From MVRE01 sp015660965 (GTDB lineage Archaea > Halobacteriota > Methanomicrobia > Methanomicrobiales > Methanospirillaceae), in the NCBI GenBank assembly GCA_050015095.1, contig JBEKCC010000002.1, forward strand, positions 216,475 through 280,474: DNA of 64,000 bases, written 5' to 3'. Below, piece by piece: positions 61,887 through 64,000 of this stretch. The first letter of the stretch is position 1. Each line of letters starts with the position of its first letter. Below the pieces are notes generated by a model. That model did not search any database, was not told the origin of the DNA, and saw only the letters and a list, made by a program, of their open reading frames with translations. The position numbers and the translations under genes were made by a program.

Positions 61887-62719
61887 CCGCAGTTGCAGCA
61901 AAACCAGCTGCTGGTTCTGCACTGAACCCAACCGCAATGGTGGTTGGTGTTGTCCTCTTGCTCATTATCATTGGAGCGTGCTGGCAACTTGCTCCAGGGC
62001 TCGCTTTCATGGCACTCATTGGCATTATTGTTGGTGGTGTGCTAGTTGGATTCGGTGTCCACTTTGTCCCAGTCGGTGGTGCGCCGGCTGCAATGGGGCA
62101 AGCCCCTGGTATTGCAACTGGTGTTGCTATGCTTGCCGCTGGTGGAGGACTCGCCGGACTATTCGGAGGGGCATGGGCAGCATCGCAAGAAGGTCTTGTA
62201 GTCTCAGTCGTTACTGGAGGTGTCGGTGGCGGACTAATGATGGCGATCACCTGTATGATGGTGAACTTCATTTACGTCTACGGTATGGGCATTCCGGCGG
62301 CATCAGGTAAAATCAAAGTCGACCCGATTACAGGTGACACACAAACTGAATATAAATCCCAGGGTACAGAAGGGCATGGACTTCCCTTTGTCTCATTCGT
62401 TGGTGGTGTCATCGGGGGTATTCTTGGTGGAGCTGGAGGGACGATCATCTATATTATGCTCCTGAACCTCTACAAAGCGACGCTACCCACAATGATGAAA
62501 GCAACCGAAGCACAAATCCTGCCGATTGCAATATCAGCAGCTGGTATTTTTGCTATCGGTATATTCCTTGTAAACGCGGTGCTGACTGCATATAATATCA
62601 CAGGAACAATCGAAGGTTTCCACGACCCGAAGTTTAAACGCTGGCCAAGAGCAGTTGTCGCATCCGCTGCTGCTTCTGCACTTTGTGGGTTCGTTGCGAT
62701 CTTGATCGTTACGATGTGA
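61883..62719 (+). CDS. mtrD: Tetrahydromethanopterin S-methyltransferase subunit D
   Basis: 278-residue membrane subunit with about six to seven helices. Blocks: GFGVHFVPVGGAPAAMGQAPGIATGVAML, TGGVGGGLMMAITCMMVNFIYVYGMGIPAASGK, VDPITGDTQTEYKSQGTEGHGLP and a C-terminal YNITGTIEGFHDPKFKRWPR. An Ala/Thr-rich N-terminus is slightly extended. With MtrC and MtrE it forms the Na+ channel part. Confidence 0.97.
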   Translation: MTAVAAKPAAGSALNPTAMVVGVVLLLIIIGACWQLAPGLAFMALIGIIVGGVLVGFGVHFVPVGGAPAAMGQAPGIATGVAMLAAGGGLAGLFGGAWAASQEGLVVSVVTGGVGGGLMMAITCMMVNFIYVYGMGIPAASGKIKVDPITGDTQTEYKSQGTEGHGLPFVSFVGGVIGGILGGAGGTIIYIMLLNLYKATLPTMMKATEAQILPIAISAAGIFAIGIFLVNAVLTAYNITGTIEGFHDPKFKRWPRAVVASAAASALCGFVAILIVTM

Positions 62720-62729
62720 GGTGGAGAAA

Positions 62730-63578
62730 ATGACAGTTAAAGTTGAAGTTGTTGAAGGAGGCGTCCCGCACACCAAGATTATGGTTGCAGGTATTGTAGC
62801 TAGCCTCGTCTGTCTCTACCTGTCCTACCTGAATGTGTTGACAAATACAGAGATGTTCTCGTTCTTTGGTGGACTTGCAGTCGTAAGTGCACTCATCTGG
62901 GGCAGTCATACCATCAAAGTGTTGTGCAGTTACGGTATCGGTACTGGTGTGCCTTCGGCAGGAATGATCTCGTTCGGTTCCGGTGTAATCGCGATGCTAC
63001 TTGCAACTAAGTTTGGTATAGTAGCACCAATTGCTGCATTAATTATTGGAGTTGTCGTTGGTGTGATTCTAGGGTACCTCTCGAATGAGGTCTTGAATAT
63101 GAAGATCCCAGCGATGATCCAATCGCTTACAGAACTCGCTGTTGTGGGTGCTTTCACACTCATGGGATTCGCAGTTCTAATGACAGGCGGGTTTACATTT
63201 ACCTCGCTTACAACCGGTTCAATTACGATCCTCGGTGTTGCACTTCCCAGCTTCCAAGTAACCTTCATTGGCGGAAGTTTGATTGCAACTGCATTCTTGC
63301 TTGGAGCCTTGGCCGTTCAGCACCCGTTCAACGCATGTCTTGGACCGGGTTGGACGCAGGATCGTATGCTCATGTGTGCTGCAGAATGTGGATTTTTAAG
63401 TATGTTTGTCGCGGCTATCATGTCCTTTGCTCTCGTCCCTGCTGGATCGGCAATCATTTCGACTATCATAGGACTGATCGGTTGGGCATACACATACTGC
63501 AAATATATGGGACTATCCAAACGCGATGCAGCATCATGGCTTGATGCAAAACCGATTCCAGAAGTGGAGGGACATTAA
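62730..63578 (+). CDS. mtrC: Tetrahydromethanopterin S-methyltransferase subunit C
   Basis: 282 residues from ATG 62730 with ggtggag upstream; a GTG at 62721 overlaps that ribosome site. Seven to eight helices; conserved GGLAVVSALIWGSHTIKVLCSYGIGTGVPSAGMIS and VQHPFNACLGPGWTQDRML. Membrane subunit of the Mtr complex. Confidence 0.97.
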   Translation: MTVKVEVVEGGVPHTKIMVAGIVASLVCLYLSYLNVLTNTEMFSFFGGLAVVSALIWGSHTIKVLCSYGIGTGVPSAGMISFGSGVIAMLLATKFGIVAPIAALIIGVVVGVILGYLSNEVLNMKIPAMIQSLTELAVVGAFTLMGFAVLMTGGFTFTSLTTGSITILGVALPSFQVTFIGGSLIATAFLLGALAVQHPFNACLGPGWTQDRMLMCAAECGFLSMFVAAIMSFALVPAGSAIISTIIGLIGWAYTYCKYMGLSKRDAASWLDAKPIPEVEGH

Positions 63579-63872
63579 ATGGCATATATTCAGATACTTC
63601 CGGAATACGGACTTGTTGCTGACCCGATGATTGGACTTATCACAACAGCAGGTGAATCGCTCTCACCGGTTATTGAGAAAGTAGCAATACTTGAGGGAGT
63701 AACTGATGACTTGGTTAATATGCTCTCCGGAGAGGGCAATTATCTGGCATCGTTCCCGAACCGTGACCATTCGCTCAAAATTGCCGGAACCATGAACTCG
63801 TTCTGGTATGGACTTGCCATTGGATTGGTTATTGCAGCAATTGTTGCATTCAACTTGATCAAGGTGAGATAA
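63579..63872 (+). CDS. mtrB: Tetrahydromethanopterin S-methyltransferase subunit B
   Basis: 97-residue subunit with a cytosolic N-terminal part (MAYIQILPEYGLVADPMIGL) and one C-terminal helix (FWYGLAIGLVIAAIVAFNLI). Starts directly after the mtrC stop. Typical length for MtrB. Confidence 0.95.
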   Translation: MAYIQILPEYGLVADPMIGLITTAGESLSPVIEKVAILEGVTDDLVNMLSGEGNYLASFPNRDHSLKIAGTMNSFWYGLAIGLVIAAIVAFNLIKVR

Positions 63873-63873
63873 T

Positions 63874-64000
63874 ATGGCAAACAAGAAATCACCAATAAGC
63901 GGCTGGCCACTCGTCAAAGGAGACTTCATCTCAGGTGACGGAAACTCATGTGTTGCTATCGTGACCATGGGATCGCACCTTGACGAAAAAGGTCTCTGTG
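63874..64000 (+). CDS. mtrA: Tetrahydromethanopterin S-methyltransferase subunit A (partial)
   Basis: First 42 codons only; the window ends inside the gene. The start MANKKSPISGWPLVKGDF, then NSCVAIVTMGSHLDEKGLC, is the N-terminus of MtrA, the corrinoid-binding subunit that carries the methyl group. Its C-terminal membrane anchor lies outside the window. Confidence 0.95.
   Translation, partial: MANKKSPISGWPLVKGDFISGDGNSCVAIVTMGSHLDEKGLC

Noticed and set aside
1..64000. CRISPR array
   Set aside because: No regularly spaced identical repeats were seen anywhere in the window.

Overview
The window is a stretch of chromosome from a hydrogenotrophic methanogenic archaeon, most likely of the order Methanomicrobiales. 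The assignment rests on complete mcrBDCGA and mtrEDCBA gene orders, an hdrCBA-mvhD-fwd supercluster, a coenzyme B (aks) operon, component A2 (atwA), formyltransferase (ftr), many methanogen-type PAS/CHASE sensor kinases and TATA-driven short-leader promoters. Base composition is moderately AT-rich. The genus cannot be fixed from the sequence alone.

Layout. 0.1-1.3 kb: orphan sensor histidine kinase. 1.7-7.1 kb: accessory island with an unknown protein, an overlapping DNA methyltransferase/PD-(D/E)xK nuclease pair, an unknown wHTH-like protein, two tandem tRNA-like genes with irregular anticodon arms, an ISH3-type transposase with its small DUF2080 companion, and a membrane protein; a 24-bp exact repeat marks both sides. 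7.2-12.4 kb: housekeeping and small genes (two YkgJ-like Cys-cluster proteins, a methyltransferase, dCMP deaminase, DUF6125, a wHTH regulator, aIF-1A with an apparent AUU start, a CxxC zinc-ribbon peptide). 12.5-20 kb: large CHASE4/PAS kinase, MarR-ABC exporter operon, DEAD-box helicase. 20-29 kb: zinc-ribbon peptide, Trm5-like methyltransferase, pirin, FkbM methyltransferase, stand-alone LigD 3'-phosphoesterase, membrane proteins, thiM-thiE-MFS operon and a glycosyltransferase.

29.2-36.9 kb, minus strand: a tightly overlapping operon reading methanogenesis marker 11, radical SAM enzyme, IorA-like TPP enzyme, aksA, aksD, aksE, an unknown 267-residue protein and aksF. AksA/D/E/F build 2-oxosuberate for coenzyme B. 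The extra four genes are candidates for the poorly defined later steps, which include decarboxylation and sulfur insertion. This is the most promising undescribed system here.

37-48 kb: ftr diverges from an operon of fwdG-fwdF-hdrC-hdrB-hdrA-mvhD-fwdD-fwdB-fwdA-fwdC. It encodes nearly the whole flavin-based bifurcating heterodisulfide reductase plus formylmethanofuran dehydrogenase complex, coupling the last and first steps of methanogenesis. 48.4-53.4 kb: methyl-coenzyme M reductase operon. 53.6-57.4 kb: small Cys-rich and regulatory genes (two behind an identical 23-bp promoter element) leading into atwA, the ATP-dependent MCR activation component. 57.4-60.6 kb: MBL-fold pterin-type enzyme, TrmO, orphan SPASM radical SAM enzyme, small protein. 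61-64 kb: mtrEDCB and the start of mtrA, cut by the window end. Sequence upstream of mtrE resembles the 3' end of mcrA, suggesting the 53.4-60.7 kb block separates an ancestral mcr-mtr neighbourhood.
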